DNA of 64,000 nucleotides from Marinobacterium mangrovicola (GCF_004339595.1 NZ_SMFU01000008.1:62001-126000), one strand, 5' to 3'; counted from the first letter of the stretch, positions 23,752 through 34,900 are shown. Notes: generated by a model not told the origin, from the letters alone. A program made the numbers and translations.

Positions 23752-23785
23752 CACAGAAAAGGGGCCATCTGGCCCCTTTTCTGTG
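23752..23785. terminator. Bidirectional terminator between rpoS and fdxA
   Basis: A perfect inverted repeat with 15-bp arms (CACAGAAAAGGGGCC / GGCCCCTTTTCTGTG) and an ATCT loop lies between the convergent genes. The A-rich and T-rich arm ends make it able to terminate from either side. Confidence 0.9.
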
Positions 23786-23796
23786 TCTGACAGTTG

Positions 23797-24120
23797 CTAA
23801 CGCTGCAGATATTTCAGTTTGTCTTCAACCCCGTTCCACTCTTCCGCATCGTCCAGGGGCGCCTTGCGCTCGTTGATATTGGGCCAGACTTCGGCGAGCT
23901 CCGCGTTCAGCTCCACGTAGGGTTGCTGTGCGTCGTTCAGATCATCTTCCGAGAGTATCGCCTCGGCCGGGCATTCCGGTTCACAGAGACCGCAGTCGAT
24001 ACACTCATCCGGATGGATGACCAGAAAATTGGCTCCCTCGTAGAAACAGTCAACCGGGCAGACATCGACACAATCGGTGTATTTGCAGCGGATGCAGTTC
24101 TCGGTTACGACATACGTCAT
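23797..24120 (-). CDS. fdxA: 7Fe ferredoxin FdxA
   Basis: FdxA is a small electron carrier with one [3Fe-4S] and one [4Fe-4S] cluster. The 107-residue protein has the first cysteine set in [20 protein letters not shown] and the second in [12 protein letters not shown], followed by the C-terminal extension ending ...LKYLQR that is typical of the Azotobacter/Pseudomonas type. It is 63 bp downstream of mutS on the same strand, the same order as in Pseudomonas. TATACT (on the - strand, around 24156) is a possible -10 of its own promoter. Confidence 0.96.
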   Translation of the reverse strand: MTYVVTENCIRCKYTDCVDVCPVDCFYEGANFLVIHPDECIDCGLCEPECPAEAILSEDDLNDAQQPYVELNAELAEVWPNINERKAPLDDAEEWNGVEDKLKYLQR

Positions 24121-24183
24121 CGTAAAGACTCCCTGTAGCGGCGGTTTGAAGGCAGTATAGTCAGCCCTGCTTCTACTGGAGGC

Positions 24184-26784
24184 TTAGCGCGCCAGTTTTT
24201 TCAGCTCATAGAGCAGGTCCAGCGCTGCACGCGGGGTCAGCTCATCAGGATCGATCGCTTCCAGCTTCTGCTCCACTTCTGAGGGTACCGGCGCGATAAA
24301 CAGATCGTTCTGGATCGGGCTTTCTTTCGGTGCGTTGGTCGGCACCGGCCGCAGATCGGCAGCGCGGGAATCCTGCTCAAGCTGAACCAGTTTTTCCCGA
24401 GCCTGGCTGATCACATGGGGCGGCACGCCGGCCAGCTGAGCGACCTGAAGACCGTAACTCTGGCTGGCGGGACCGGCCTGGACCTCATGCATAAAGACGA
24501 TATGGTCGTTGTGTTCAACGGCGGTCAGATGCACATTGCTGACCCCTTCGCACTGATCGGGCAGGGCGGTCAGTTCGAAGTAGTGGGTGGCGAATAGAGT
24601 AAAGGCACGCACCTCTCGGGCAAGAAACTCGGCAGCGGACCAGGCCAGTGACAGACCATCAAAGGTGCTGGTACCGCGGCCCACCTCATCCATCAGCACC
24701 AGGCTGCGATCGCTGGCGTTGTGCAGAATGTTGGCGGTTTCGGTCATCTCCACCATAAAGGTGGAACGCCCGCCGGCCAGATCATCGGATGAGCCCATAC
24801 GGGTAAAGATCCGATCAACGATACCGATGGTGGCTTGACTGGCCGGTACATAACTGCCGATATGGGCCAGCAGCGTGATCAATGCCGCCTGGCGCATGTA
24901 GGTGGATTTACCGCCCATGTTCGGGCCGGTAATCACCAGCATGCGGCGTTCCGGATCCAGATCGAGATCGTTGGCTACGAATGGTGTATCCAGTACCGCT
25001 TCGACCACCGGATGGCGGCCCTCACGGATCTCGATACAGGGATGCTCGACCAGCGCTGGTGCCTGATAGCCCAGGGTTTCGGCGCGCTCGGCCAGGTTCT
25101 GCAGTACATCCAGTTCGGACAGGGCGGAGGCGCAGTCCTGCAACGGCGCGAGCTCGGCGGCCAGGCTTTCCAGCAGTGCCTCGTAAAGCAGTTTCTCGCG
25201 GGCCAGGGCGCGGCCCTTAGCACTCAGTGCCTTGTCCTCGAACTCCTTGAGTTCAGGGGTGATGAAGCGCTCGGCATTTTTCAGCGTCTGACGGCGCTGG
25301 TATTCCGCGGGCATATCTACAGCCTGGGCCTTGCTGACCTCGATGAAGTAGCCGTGCACCCGGTTATAACCGACCTTCAGCGTGCTGATATCGGTGCGTT
25401 TGCGCTCGCGTGCTTCCAGCTCCAGCAGATAAGCGCCGGCGTTCTCGCTGATGCCGCGCAGCTCGTCCAGCTCTTCGTCGTAGCCCTCGGCGATCACGCC
25501 GCCGTCGCGGATCAGCATCGGGGGTGTTTCGATAATGGCTTTCTCCAGCAACTGAGCAAGCGCCGGGAAGGTACCGATCTGTTCGGCCAGCTCATGGATA
25601 CGCGGCGCGTCGTCGGTGGCTAACTGCTGCTGCAAAGTTGGCAGGCAGGCCAGGGCCATTTTCAGTCGTTCCAGGTCGCGGGGACGGGCAGAGCGCAGCG
25701 CCACGCGGGAGAGGATACGTTCCATATCGCCCACTGAGCGCAGGGTGTCGGAGATATCCTCAAACTGAAATCCCTGGCGCAGCCAGCCGATGGCGCTCTG
25801 ACGGGCCAGCAGGGTGCTGCGATCACGCAGCGGGCGGTGCAGCCAGCGCCGCAGCAGACGTCCGCCCATGGGCGTGCGGGTTTTGTCCAGTACCGAGGCC
25901 AGGGTGTTTTCCGTACCGCCGCCCAGGTTCTGATCCAGCTCCAGGTTACGTCGCGTCGAGGCGTCGAGCAGTACCGCCTCCGAACGCTGTTCCACCTGAA
26001 TACGGCGGATATGGGGCAGAGCGCTGCGCTGGGTGTCGCGCGCATACTGCAGCAGGCAGCCGGCGGCGCCGATCGCCAGTTCCAGGTGGTCGCAGCCAAA
26101 GCCGCTCAGATCCTTGGTATTGAACTGCTGACACAGCAGACGCTGCGCGGTATCAAATTCGAAGTGCCAGGGCGCCTGTGGACGCAGGCCGCGACGGTTC
26201 GCCAGCACGCTGCTCAGGCCCGAGTGCTCAGGGTAAAGAATCTCCGCCGGGCGCAGACGCTCAAGCTCTGCCAGCAGGCCCTCTTCCGAGTCCACCTCCA
26301 GCAGACTGAAACGGCCCGAGCTGATATCCACAAGCGCCATACCGAAGCTGCCGTTATGGGCATCGATCGCCGCCAGCAGGTTATCTCGGGTTTCATCCAG
26401 CAGCGCCTCATCGCTCAGCGTTCCCGGCGTCACTATACGCGCTACCTGGCGCTCCACCGGCCCCTTGCTGGTGGCGGGATCACCGACCTGTTCACAGATC
26501 ACCACTGACTCGCCTGCGCGGACGATCTTGGCGATATAGGCTTCAGCGGCGTGATAGGGAATTCCCGCCATCGGGATAGGCTCACCGCCTGATTTTCCCC
26601 GCGCGGTCAGCGAGATATCGAGCAGCTTGGCGGCTTTCTTGGCGTCGTCATAGAACAGCTCGTAGAAGTCACCCATACGATAGAAAAGCAGCTGATCAGG
26701 GTGCTCGGCCTTGATCTTGAAATACTGCTGCATCATCGGGGTGTGCTTGGTGTCGGGGGCTGTTTTGACTTTGCTTGTGTCCAT
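24184..26784 (-). CDS. mutS: DNA mismatch repair protein MutS
   Basis: MutS recognises mismatches and starts methyl-directed repair. I start at the ATG at 26784 ([22 protein letters not shown]), preceded by a GGAAG ribosome site, giving 866 residues; the frame extends 21 codons further without conservation. The mismatch-reading motif [11 protein letters not shown] is near residue 45, the Walker A motif is [13 protein letters not shown] and the Walker B region [12 protein letters not shown]. fdxA follows downstream. cinA and recA, which usually lie next to mutS in Pseudomonas, are not here. Confidence 0.97.
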   Translation of the reverse strand: MDTSKVKTAPDTKHTPMMQQYFKIKAEHPDQLLFYRMGDFYELFYDDAKKAAKLLDISLTARGKSGGEPIPMAGIPYHAAEAYIAKIVRAGESVVICEQVGDPATSKGPVERQVARIVTPGTLSDEALLDETRDNLLAAIDAHNGSFGMALVDISSGRFSLLEVDSEEGLLAELERLRPAEILYPEHSGLSSVLANRRGLRPQAPWHFEFDTAQRLLCQQFNTKDLSGFGCDHLELAIGAAGCLLQYARDTQRSALPHIRRIQVEQRSEAVLLDASTRRNLELDQNLGGGTENTLASVLDKTRTPMGGRLLRRWLHRPLRDRSTLLARQSAIGWLRQGFQFEDISDTLRSVGDMERILSRVALRSARPRDLERLKMALACLPTLQQQLATDDAPRIHELAEQIGTFPALAQLLEKAIIETPPMLIRDGGVIAEGYDEELDELRGISENAGAYLLELEARERKRTDISTLKVGYNRVHGYFIEVSKAQAVDMPAEYQRRQTLKNAERFITPELKEFEDKALSAKGRALAREKLLYEALLESLAAELAPLQDCASALSELDVLQNLAERAETLGYQAPALVEHPCIEIREGRHPVVEAVLDTPFVANDLDLDPERRMLVITGPNMGGKSTYMRQAALITLLAHIGSYVPASQATIGIVDRIFTRMGSSDDLAGGRSTFMVEMTETANILHNASDRSLVLMDEVGRGTSTFDGLSLAWSAAEFLAREVRAFTLFATHYFELTALPDQCEGVSNVHLTAVEHNDHIVFMHEVQAGPASQSYGLQVAQLAGVPPHVISQAREKLVQLEQDSRAADLRPVPTNAPKESPIQNDLFIAPVPSEVEQKLEAIDPDELTPRAALDLLYELKKLAR

Positions 26785-27195
26785 GATTCTTCCGGGGAGC
26801 GGTTGGGTGCAATGCAGCGCGTCAGAGTACCAAACCCGCTGTGGCAAAGACAGGTTCAGGTTGTGTCCTGTGTGGTAGACGGGGCTCCGCTGCCTCAGCA
26901 GTAGCCCAGGGCTTGAGCGCTCTACGGCGAGTAGAAAACTCGTTGTGAGTTATCTACAAAAGCTGTGGATAACACTGTTAAGGAACAGTGGCCCTTTGTC
27001 CCTGAGGTAGCATCGGCGGGAATTCCGCGGGTCTGGTCGAAGATTAGACGGGTCAAAGGAGGACCATCGAGTTTTGGCGATTATTTATGCACTGGAAATG
27101 AGAACTGTTTACTGTAGAGTCTTGTCCTGTCTGAGACGGTGGGCTCTGGCCCCGACCGGCTTTTATCTTTCTGTTCACTGAAGCTGGTTTCCGGC
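26785..27195. other. Intergenic region between mutS and the AraC-type gene
   Basis: These 411 bp must hold the divergent promoters of mutS and the regulator gene. I see two DnaA-box-like 9-mers facing each other (TTATCTACA at 26950, one mismatch, and TGTGGATAA at 26964, a perfect box on the other strand) and directly after them a perfect 7-bp inverted repeat (CACTGTT-AAGG-AACAGTG, 26973-26990) that is not followed by a T-run. No gene is supported; the short frames lack conservation or ribosome sites. Confidence 0.5.
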
Positions 27196-28185
27196 ATGAG
27201 GCGTTTTATGCAACCTGGTGCGCTCGAAGCCGTACGCTCTTTCCGGGAGAGTGATTTTCTCGAGTTTGGGCAGGAGTACGGTATCGATTATCGCTTTCCT
27301 GATCGGAGCCTCTCAAACAGCTCTAGCGCTCAGGCCGAGCCGAACCCAGTGATTGCCCAGGGTCGGATCGACGAGGTTTCGCTGCCCTCCGGCTTTCGTT
27401 TTACCGCGTCCGAACTGGAACTGTTTCAAACCTACAGCTCAACCTCCCGTGGGCATGCACCGCTGTTAATCGTAATCGTCTTGCAGGGGATCGTTGAGCT
27501 CTCTGTCGGTGCCCTTAGTCGTGAGTTGATAGCGGGGCAGGCGCTCAGTCTGCAGCTGCGCCCCGAGTTTGCGCTTGAGGCCCGGCAACAGGCGGGGCAA
27601 CAACTTAAGAGCCTGACACTGGCATTCGATCCCGCGTTGGTGAGCCAGTCCAGCGCCATGACCCCCTCATTAACTTCACTCCTGCAGGCGATCGAAAACA
27701 GCGTGCATGCCTGGGCGGTGCCGTCGCTGCTCCTGGCGCAATTGGATAAGTGCTTGCTGCCCAGCGTGGCTGAGTTACAGCGCAATCTTGTACTGGAGGG
27801 GCTGGCGCTGCAGTTGATCGGCCAGGGACTGCCGGAGTTTGCTTATCATCCTGCAGATACTGCACCGACCCGGCAGAGAGATTTCCGGCGGCTGGAGACG
27901 GTGCGGCAGCAACTGGAGTTTGAACCGACCCGTGACTACACCCTGGATGGTCTGGCTCAGCAGGCGGCGATGAGTGCAAGTAGCCTGCGCAGTAAATTCC
28001 GGCTGGTCTATGGTGTCTCGGTATTCGATTACCTCAGACGCTGCCGGCTTGAGTTGGGGCGTCGCTATCTGGAGCAGGGGTATAGCGTGCAGCAGGCGGC
28101 GCACCGGGCGGGTTATCGCCACGCCACCAACTTTGCCACGGCATTTCGGCGCGAGTTCGGAGTCTCCCCCCGCGGTTTTATCTAA
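27196..28185 (+). CDS. AraC-family regulator, PchR-like
   Basis: A transcriptional regulator of about 329 residues with an N-terminal ligand-sensing region and a C-terminal pair of AraC helix-turn-helices (YTLDGLAQQAAMSASSLRSK and QAAHRAGYRHATNFATAFRR, then EFGVSPRGF). The overall pattern resembles PchR/siderophore-sensing regulators. The gene directly downstream is a TonB-dependent siderophore receptor, so I infer that it activates that receptor with its ferric siderophore as inducer. The start is uncertain: ATG 27196 or ATG 27208; the open frame also has a GTG at 27139. Specific ligand unknown. Confidence 0.8.
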   Translation: MRRFMQPGALEAVRSFRESDFLEFGQEYGIDYRFPDRSLSNSSSAQAEPNPVIAQGRIDEVSLPSGFRFTASELELFQTYSSTSRGHAPLLIVIVLQGIVELSVGALSRELIAGQALSLQLRPEFALEARQQAGQQLKSLTLAFDPALVSQSSAMTPSLTSLLQAIENSVHAWAVPSLLLAQLDKCLLPSVAELQRNLVLEGLALQLIGQGLPEFAYHPADTAPTRQRDFRRLETVRQQLEFEPTRDYTLDGLAQQAAMSASSLRSKFRLVYGVSVFDYLRRCRLELGRRYLEQGYSVQQAAHRAGYRHATNFATAFRREFGVSPRGFI

Positions 28186-28256
28186 CGCCGCCGCCCACTT
28201 TTTGTCATTGCGCATACATTCCCTGTCATCTCTAATACCTTTTTGTGGATAAAAAC

Positions 28257-28275
28257 GAGAATAATTCGCATTACA
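28257..28275. promoter_or_regulatory. Possible Fur box upstream of the TonB-dependent receptor
   Basis: GAGAATAATTCGCATTACA matches the 19-bp Fur consensus at 12 positions and lies 30-48 bp upstream of the receptor start codon, where a Fur site is expected. The match is moderate, so this is a suggestion supported by context. Confidence 0.4.
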
Positions 28276-28304
28276 GTTACATAATAAGCGAAGAGGTTTC
28301 TCTG

Positions 28305-30437
28305 ATGTTCCGACCCTCCAAGATATCCCTCGCAGTCGCGCTTGCCCTGGGTGGTATCAGCTCGCCTGTCGTGTTTGCCGCAGAAACGCAGGATGCTTCC
28401 GTCACTCTGAATATGTTGGAGGTCACGACCACCCGCGGCGCTACCAAAACGGAGACCCCCTTTGTGGAGACGCCGCAGTCGATCTCCCTGGTATCCGAGG
28501 AGCAGATTGAAGAGCAGGGCGCCCGCAATGTGCAGGAAGCCACTCGCTACACCGCAGGTGTGTTCACCGGTCAGTACGGCTCCACCGCCGGGCGTTACGA
28601 CGCGATCAAGCTGCGCGGCTTTGGCAGCGACAGTATCGATAACCAGTATCTCGATGGCCTGAAGCTGCTCAACGACAAGGGCACCTACAGCATCATGCAG
28701 ATCGACCCCTATTTCCTGGAGGGGATCGAGGTGGTTAAAGGACCTTCATCGGTGCTTTATGGCCGCGCGGCACCGGGCGGTATCGTGGCGCTGACCAGCA
28801 AGAAGCCGCTGTTTGAACAGCATCGCCAGATTCAGGCGGGCATAGGTAATAACGGCACCGCCAGCCTCGGCTTCGATATGGGCGATACGATCGGCGAGTC
28901 CGGCAGTGCTGCCTACCGTGTGGTCGGGCGGGTGTACCAGTCCGATACCCAGTGGGACAAGGTGGAAGAGGAGCACTACAGCCTGGCGCCCTCGTTAACG
29001 CTGGATCTAAGCGATGCCACCACGCTGACGCTGATGGCCTATCTGCAGAAAGATCCGGAAGGTGGATTCTACGGCGGCCTGCCGGCAGAGGGGACGCTGT
29101 TTGATCATAACGGGCGCCGCATCTCCAACGAGTTTTTCGACGGCGAAGAGAACTTCGAAGAGTTCGACCGTGAACAGACCATGGTCGGCTACCAGTTGGA
29201 GCACCGCTTCAACGATGTCTGGTCAGCGCGTCAGAACGTTCGCTACGTGAATACCCAGGTGGATTATGGCCAGGTGTATAACCTGGGTTACTGGGTCGGT
29301 GATACGCTGCCGCGCACTTACTTCGGCGCCGATGAGGAGCTGGACGCCTTCGCCATCGATAACCAGCTGCTCGCAGAGTTTGAGGCCGGGGCCACCCGGC
29401 ATACGCTGTTGACCGGCCTGGATTACCAGCATCGCACCACCGATGCTTACTGGACCTCCGATTACGATGCGGCCTACAACACCGACTTCGCGCCGATCGA
29501 TGCTTTTGATCCGGTGTACGGTGCTTCAGGCCGGATCAACCCGTACCAGGATAACGAGCGCAGGCTGGAGCAGACCGGCGTCTATTTGCAGGATCAGATT
29601 GCGCTGGATCGCTGGCGCCTGACTCTGGGCGGCCGCTATGACTGGGTCGAGGTGCGCAACGAGTACGACAACATGCTCACCGGTGTACAGGGTGATGAAG
29701 AGCTGGAAGATGAACACTTCAGCGGTCGTGCGGCGCTGATGTACCTGTTCGATAACGGTGTCGCGCCCTATATCAGCTACTCCGAGTCGTTCAGCCCCAG
29801 CGCCAACGTCGATGAAAACGGTGATCTGATTAAGGCCACCGAAGCGAGCCAGTACGAGTTCGGTCTTAAGTACCAGCCCAACGGTTCAGGTGATCGCTAC
29901 AGTGTTGCGCTGTTCCAGATCGATCAGGATAACGTCGCCAACATGAACCGCACCACCTATGCCTACGAGGCGGTGGGCTCGGTGCGTTCCCGCGGTGTTG
30001 AACTGGAAGCGCTCTCACGTTTGACCGATAACCTGACCCTGCAGGCCAGCTACACCTACACCGATGTGGAAGTGCAGAAATCCACCACCGGCACCGAGGG
30101 CAAAACGCCGGTGGCGACACCGGAGCATATGGCGTCTGCCTGGGGTGCCTATGAGTTTCATGACGGCTCGCTCAACAGCCTGAAACTGGGTCTTGGGGTG
30201 CGCTACATCGGCGAAAGCTGGGTCAATGAAAGCAATACGCTGGAAGCACCGAGCTACACTCTGACCGATGCCCTGGTGAAATATGATCTCAGCAATGTGG
30301 GGCTGGATGGCGTCTCCGCTCAGCTGAACGTCAACAACCTGTTTGACAAGGAGTATGTCGGTGCTTGCTACAGCGAATCGATCTGCTACTTCGGCGCAGG
30401 ACGCAGCGTGATGGCGACACTTAGCTACGATTTATAA
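28305..30437 (+). CDS. TonB-dependent siderophore receptor
   Basis: An outer-membrane gated channel for a ferric siderophore, 710 residues from ATG 28305 (an upstream GTG at 28245 adds a non-signal sequence). The signal peptide is cut after about residue 27 (PVVFAA). The plug domain follows, with SISLVSEEQIEEQGARNVQE and VKGPSSVLYGRAAPGGIVAL, then a 22-strand barrel; the end CYSESICYFGAGRSVMATL is typical of the FhuA/FoxA/FpvA siderophore group. The final residues are YDL and not an aromatic residue. The preceding AraC-like gene and a possible Fur box point to iron- and ligand-controlled expression. The siderophore is unknown (hydroxamate types are likely in this group). Confidence 0.9.
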   Translation: MFRPSKISLAVALALGGISSPVVFAAETQDASVTLNMLEVTTTRGATKTETPFVETPQSISLVSEEQIEEQGARNVQEATRYTAGVFTGQYGSTAGRYDAIKLRGFGSDSIDNQYLDGLKLLNDKGTYSIMQIDPYFLEGIEVVKGPSSVLYGRAAPGGIVALTSKKPLFEQHRQIQAGIGNNGTASLGFDMGDTIGESGSAAYRVVGRVYQSDTQWDKVEEEHYSLAPSLTLDLSDATTLTLMAYLQKDPEGGFYGGLPAEGTLFDHNGRRISNEFFDGEENFEEFDREQTMVGYQLEHRFNDVWSARQNVRYVNTQVDYGQVYNLGYWVGDTLPRTYFGADEELDAFAIDNQLLAEFEAGATRHTLLTGLDYQHRTTDAYWTSDYDAAYNTDFAPIDAFDPVYGASGRINPYQDNERRLEQTGVYLQDQIALDRWRLTLGGRYDWVEVRNEYDNMLTGVQGDEELEDEHFSGRAALMYLFDNGVAPYISYSESFSPSANVDENGDLIKATEASQYEFGLKYQPNGSGDRYSVALFQIDQDNVANMNRTTYAYEAVGSVRSRGVELEALSRLTDNLTLQASYTYTDVEVQKSTTGTEGKTPVATPEHMASAWGAYEFHDGSLNSLKLGLGVRYIGESWVNESNTLEAPSYTLTDALVKYDLSNVGLDGVSAQLNVNNLFDKEYVGACYSESICYFGAGRSVMATLSYDL

Positions 30438-30500
30438 TCCCCTTCAGAACCGTACCTTTACAACATCGCCTTCGGGCCAGGGAATGCCCGGTTTTTCTTC

Positions 30501-30535
30501 AGCCGGCCTCGCTTTGCAGCGATGGCCGGCTTTTT
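30501..30535 (+). terminator. Intrinsic terminator after the TonB-dependent receptor
   Basis: The hairpin AGCCGGCCTCGCT / AGCGA(T)GGCCGGCT, with one bulged T and a TTGC loop, is followed by a run of five T residues 64 bp after the receptor stop codon. Confidence 0.85.
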
Positions 30536-30621
30536 CGTTTCAGGCTTTGGCTTTCCTGTCCTTGGCTGGCGCTTCAGCTATCCCATTCAAAAACGTCTGC
30601 AATAAAAAACCAAAAGCCTGC

Positions 30622-30652
30622 TTGACCTAAAGTTTACTTGAGGCAGTAAAGT
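30622..30652 (+). promoter_or_regulatory. SoxR-dependent promoter with SoxR box
   Basis: TTGACC (-35, 30622-30627) and TAAAGT (-10, 30647-30652) are separated by exactly 19 bp, the long spacer used by MerR-family activators. Inside the spacer region, CCTAAAGTTTACTTGAGG (30626-30643) matches the SoxR operator consensus CCTCAAGTTAACTTGAGG at 16 of 18 positions. The promoter points into the efflux operon whose last neighbour is soxR. Confidence 0.88.
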
Positions 30653-30822
30653 CAGCAGATCTTAGGTTAGGTGAGCAAAGATTGACCGCTGTTTGGCGGC
30701 TTTGATCGCGACTACCCGAACGACTTTTAACCCAACAGTGATTGACCCGAACAGGGCATGCCCAGAACCGGACGCTCCGGATGAAGGCCGCTGGGCAATG
30801 AAATAGTTAGGACGGATTGCCA

Positions 30823-31983
30823 ATGACGCCACAGGTGCAGAATGAGTCTTCTCCCGCCAAGGGAGCAGGGTGGAAGACACTGATCGTTGTTCTTCTCGTA
30901 CTGGCCGCGATTATCAGCGGTCTCTGGTTTTGGAAAACGCAGAACTCTGCATCCGGTGGCTGGCATGGCGGCGCGCCGGTGGATGTGACGGCAATCAGGC
31001 TGGAAAGCCAGGATGTGCCCGATACGCTGGAGGTGCCCGGTGAGCTGGAAGCGGTACAGCAGGTGATGCTCACAGCTGAGGTCTCCGGCAAGGTCGCGTC
31101 TATCGATTTTAGCGCCGGCCAGCAGGTAGCCGCCGGTGACGTGCTGGTGACCCTGGATACCTCGGTGGAAGAGGCGGATCTCTCCGCAGCGAAAGCCCGT
31201 GAGAAATTTACCCGTAACCAGTTGGCTCGTGCCCGCCAGCTGGCGCCCTCCGGCGCCATGACCCAGGAAGAGCTGCAGCAGCGCCAGGCCGAGTATGATC
31301 AGGCCCGCGCCCAGATTGCACAGTTGGAGGCGCGTATCCAGCAGAAGCGCATCATCGCGCCCTTTGATGGCGAGGTGGGCCTACGTCATATCGATCTCGG
31401 TCAGTATCTGAATCCGGGTGATACTGCAGCCTCTCTGACCAACCTGTCCGAGCTCTTTATCAACTTTGATCTGCCGCAGCGCCAACGCAGTAATATCGCC
31501 GTGGGCCAGCCGATCCAGCTGATCACAGAGGGCGCAACGCTGACCGCCAAGGTCAGCGCCCTGGAACCTCAGGTAAACCGCGATACCCGCAACCTGCGGG
31601 TGCAGGCGCTGATGGTCAACGAGGGCCAGCAACTGCGTCCCGGCATGTATGTCAGCGTGCGGCTGGATCTGCATACCGAGCCCGATGCACTGCTGTTGCC
31701 GGCCTCTGCGGTCATGACGTCCGCCTACGGCGATTCCGCGCTGGTGGTGCGTGAGCTCAACGCCGAACAGATTGGTAAACCTGAGTTTGTGCCGGTCACT
31801 GTCAGCCGCCGCATCGGTGACCAGGTGGTGATCGGCAGCGGCCTTAAGGCGGGCGATCTGGTGGTCACCGAGGGTCAGCTGCGGGTACAGCCGAACAGCC
31901 AGCTCAAGGTGGTCGGCGCCGGCTCCGATAACAGCGGTCAGAATGCGGAGGAGGCAGCGGCCGTCGAGGGTGGGCAGTCATGA
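30823..31983 (+). CDS. RND efflux periplasmic adaptor (MexH-like)
   Basis: The membrane-fusion protein bridges the inner-membrane pump and outer-membrane channel. The 386-residue protein from ATG 30823 has a single N-terminal membrane segment (TLIVVLLVLAAIISGLWFW), the lipoyl half-motifs around VMLTAEVSGKVASIDFSAGQ, an alpha-helical hairpin (residues about 115-170, rich in Ala/Gln/Glu) and a beta barrel with NRDTRNLRVQ. It is the first gene after the SoxR promoter and overlaps the pump gene by 4 bp (ATGA). Confidence 0.92.
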   Translation: MTPQVQNESSPAKGAGWKTLIVVLLVLAAIISGLWFWKTQNSASGGWHGGAPVDVTAIRLESQDVPDTLEVPGELEAVQQVMLTAEVSGKVASIDFSAGQQVAAGDVLVTLDTSVEEADLSAAKAREKFTRNQLARARQLAPSGAMTQEELQQRQAEYDQARAQIAQLEARIQQKRIIAPFDGEVGLRHIDLGQYLNPGDTAASLTNLSELFINFDLPQRQRSNIAVGQPIQLITEGATLTAKVSALEPQVNRDTRNLRVQALMVNEGQQLRPGMYVSVRLDLHTEPDALLLPASAVMTSAYGDSALVVRELNAEQIGKPEFVPVTVSRRIGDQVVIGSGLKAGDLVVTEGQLRVQPNSQLKVVGAGSDNSGQNAEEAAAVEGGQS

Positions 31984-34900
31984 CCTTTACCGATCTCTTT
32001 ATCCGGCGACCGATCCTCTCCATCACCCTGAGTACGTTGATTCTTCTGGTAGGTCTCTCCTCTCTGTTCTCGCTGCCGGTACGTCAGTATCCGAAGATGG
32101 AAAGCGCCACCATTGTGGTGACCACCCAGTATCCGGGTGCCTCCCAGGAGGTGATGCAGGGGTTTGTGACCACGCCGATCTCCCAGGCGATCGCCAGTGC
32201 CAACGGCATCGAATACCTGACATCGACCTCAACCATGGGACGTAGCGAGATCCGCGCCAAGCTGGTGCTGAACGCCGATGCCGACCGTGCCATGACGGAG
32301 GTGCTGGCCAAGGTGCAGCAGGTGAAATACCGCCTGCCGGAAGGCGCCTTCGACCCTCAGATCCAGAAGATCACCGACGGTGTCTCGGCGGTGCAGTACC
32401 TGACCTTTGAAAACGACAGCCAGACCATTCCGGAGATCACCGATTACATCTCTCGCGTGGTACAGCCTCTGATCACCTCGGTGCCCGGTGTGGCCGGTGC
32501 CGATGTGAACGGTGGGCAGACCTACGCTATGCGTCTCTGGGTTGATCCTGTGAAGCTGGCGGCTTACCGTCTCACCGCCGGCGATCTCTCCAACGCGCTG
32601 CGCGCCAACAACGTGCAGGCGGCCCCCGGTGCTTTACGCGGCAAGGACACGCTGATCCCGATCCAGGCATCCACCGAGGTGCGCAGCATCCAGGGGTTCC
32701 GCGATATGGTGGTGAAACGCGCCGATAACAGCGTGGTGCGCCTTGGCGATGTGGCCACCGTGGAGCTGGGTGGGCAGAACTACGATGCAAGCTTCCTCGG
32801 TGCCGGTAAACGCGTGGTCTCCATCGCGATCACACCAACGCCGGACGGTAACCCGCTGGAGATCGTCGCTGGGGTCGAGGCGTTGCTGCCGGAACTGCGT
32901 AAGGCGGCGCCGCCGGGGATGGAGATCGTCAACGTCTTCGATATGGCGCGCTTCGTAAACGCCTCCATCGATGAGGTGATCAAGACGCTGCTCGAGGCGG
33001 TGGTGATCGTTATCGTCGTGATCTTCCTGTTCCTCGGTTCGTTCCGCTCGGTGATTATCCCCATCGTTACCATCCCGTTGTCGCTGGTGGGCACGGCGGC
33101 GCTGATGCTGATGTTCGGCTTCTCGCTGAACCTGCTGACGCTGCTGGCGATGGTGCTGGCCATCGGCCTCGTCGTGGATGACGCCATCGTCGTGGTGGAG
33201 AATATCCACAGGCATATCGAAGAGGGGCTGACGCCGGTTAAGGCGGCGATTCTCGGCGCCCGCGAGATTGTCTGGCCGGTGATCGGCATGACCATCACCC
33301 TGGCAGCGGTCTATGCGCCGATCGGCTTGATGGGCGGCCTCACCGGCGCGCTGTTCAAGGAGTTTGCCTTTACCCTGGCCTGCGCCGTGCTGGTCTCCGG
33401 TGTGGTAGCGCTGACGCTGTCACCGATGATGAGTAGCGCACTGCTGAACAGCTCTGTATCGGAAGGGCGCCTGGCGCAGACTATTGACCGGGCGATGACC
33501 TCGCTGGCCAACGCCTACGGTCGTCTTTTGGACCGAGTCCTGCATGCCCGTGCGGCGGTGCTGCTGGTCAGCGTTGTGGTGCTGGCCGGTATCGTCTTCC
33601 TCTTCCTTGGCGTTAAGCGCGAGCTGGCGCCGGGTGAAGACCAGGGCTATGTGTTCACCGCGGTGAAGGCGCCGCAATACGCCAACGTGGATTACACCGA
33701 GCGCGCCTCCAAGGCTGTTGAAGGCCTGTTCCGTCAGCTGCCCGATTACCAGAACAGTTTCTTCCTCAACGGCACCGATGGCCAGAACAACGCCTTCGGC
33801 GGTGTGGTGCTGACCCCCTGGGAGGAACGCCAGATGAGTGCGTCCCAGGTGGAGGCGACACTGAATGGTCGCGGATCCTCGGTGACCGGGGCCTATGTCA
33901 CCGCTTTCCAGCCGGCGCCTCTGCCAGCGGGCAGCGGCGGTCTGCCGGTGCAGATGGTGTTGCGCGCGCCGGCGGAGTTCACCGAGCTCTATAGCGCGCT
34001 GGAGAATATCAAGGGTGCTGCCTGGGGCAGTGGTCTGTTCGCCTACGTGGACAGCGACCTGGCCTTCGACAGCCCGCTGGCAAAGCTGACGGTGGATGCG
34101 GCCAAGGCCGGTGAGATGGGGGTTTCCATGTCGGAGATCGCCGATACCCTGGCGATGCTGGTGGGGGAGAACTACGTCAACCGCTTCAACTGGTTCGACC
34201 GTTCCTACGATGTCATCGCCCAGGTGCCCCAGGACAAACGTCGCGGTCCCCAGGATCTGACCGGTTACTACGTGCGCTCCCAGTCCGGCGAACTGCTGCC
34301 GTTGGCGAACCTGGTGGATGTCAACATTCAGGCGGCGCCCAACCGATTGCCGCAGTTCGACCAGATGAACGCGGTGACCCTGTCGGCGGTGCTGATGCCC
34401 GGTGTCACCATGGGCCAGGCGGTGGACTTTCTGAAGAGCCAGCCGCTGCCGGCCGGTGCCAGTATCGACTGGCTCTCCGACAGTCGTCAGTTCGTGCAGG
34501 AGGGCAACCAGCTGGTGATCTCCTTCGGCTTCGCGCTGATCGTGATCTTCCTGGTGCTGGCGGCTCAGTATGAGAGCTTCCGTGATCCGCTGGTCATCCT
34601 GGTGACCGTGCCGCTGGCGATCTGTGGCGCGCTGCTGCCGATCTGGCTCGGTTACACCACCATGAACATCTATACCCAGATCGGGTTGGTGACGTTGATC
34701 GGCCTGATCTCCAAGCACGGCATACTGATGGTCTCGTTCGCCAACGATATCCAGCGCAACGAGAAGCTCGGGCCCATGGCGGCGATGCACAAGTCGGCAG
34801 TGATCCGTATGCGCCCGGTACTGATGACCACGGCGGCTATGGTGGCCGGTTTGGTGCCGCTGCTGTTCGCCGGTGGCGCCGGTTCCGCCAGCCGCTTTGC

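Larger units (their letters stand above)
30438..30822. other. Intergenic region between receptor and efflux operon
   Basis: These 385 bp hold the receptor terminator (30501-30535) and the SoxR-type promoter (30622-30652), leaving a 5' leader of about 160 nt before the adaptor gene. No gene is supported in it; the leader contains no recognisable riboswitch. Confidence 0.6.

Noticed and set aside
26973-26990. Inverted repeat CACTGTT-AAGG-AACAGTG, considered as a terminator or operator
   Set aside because: No T-run and no gene ending nearby; there is no independent evidence for an operator function, so it is described only within the intergenic entry.
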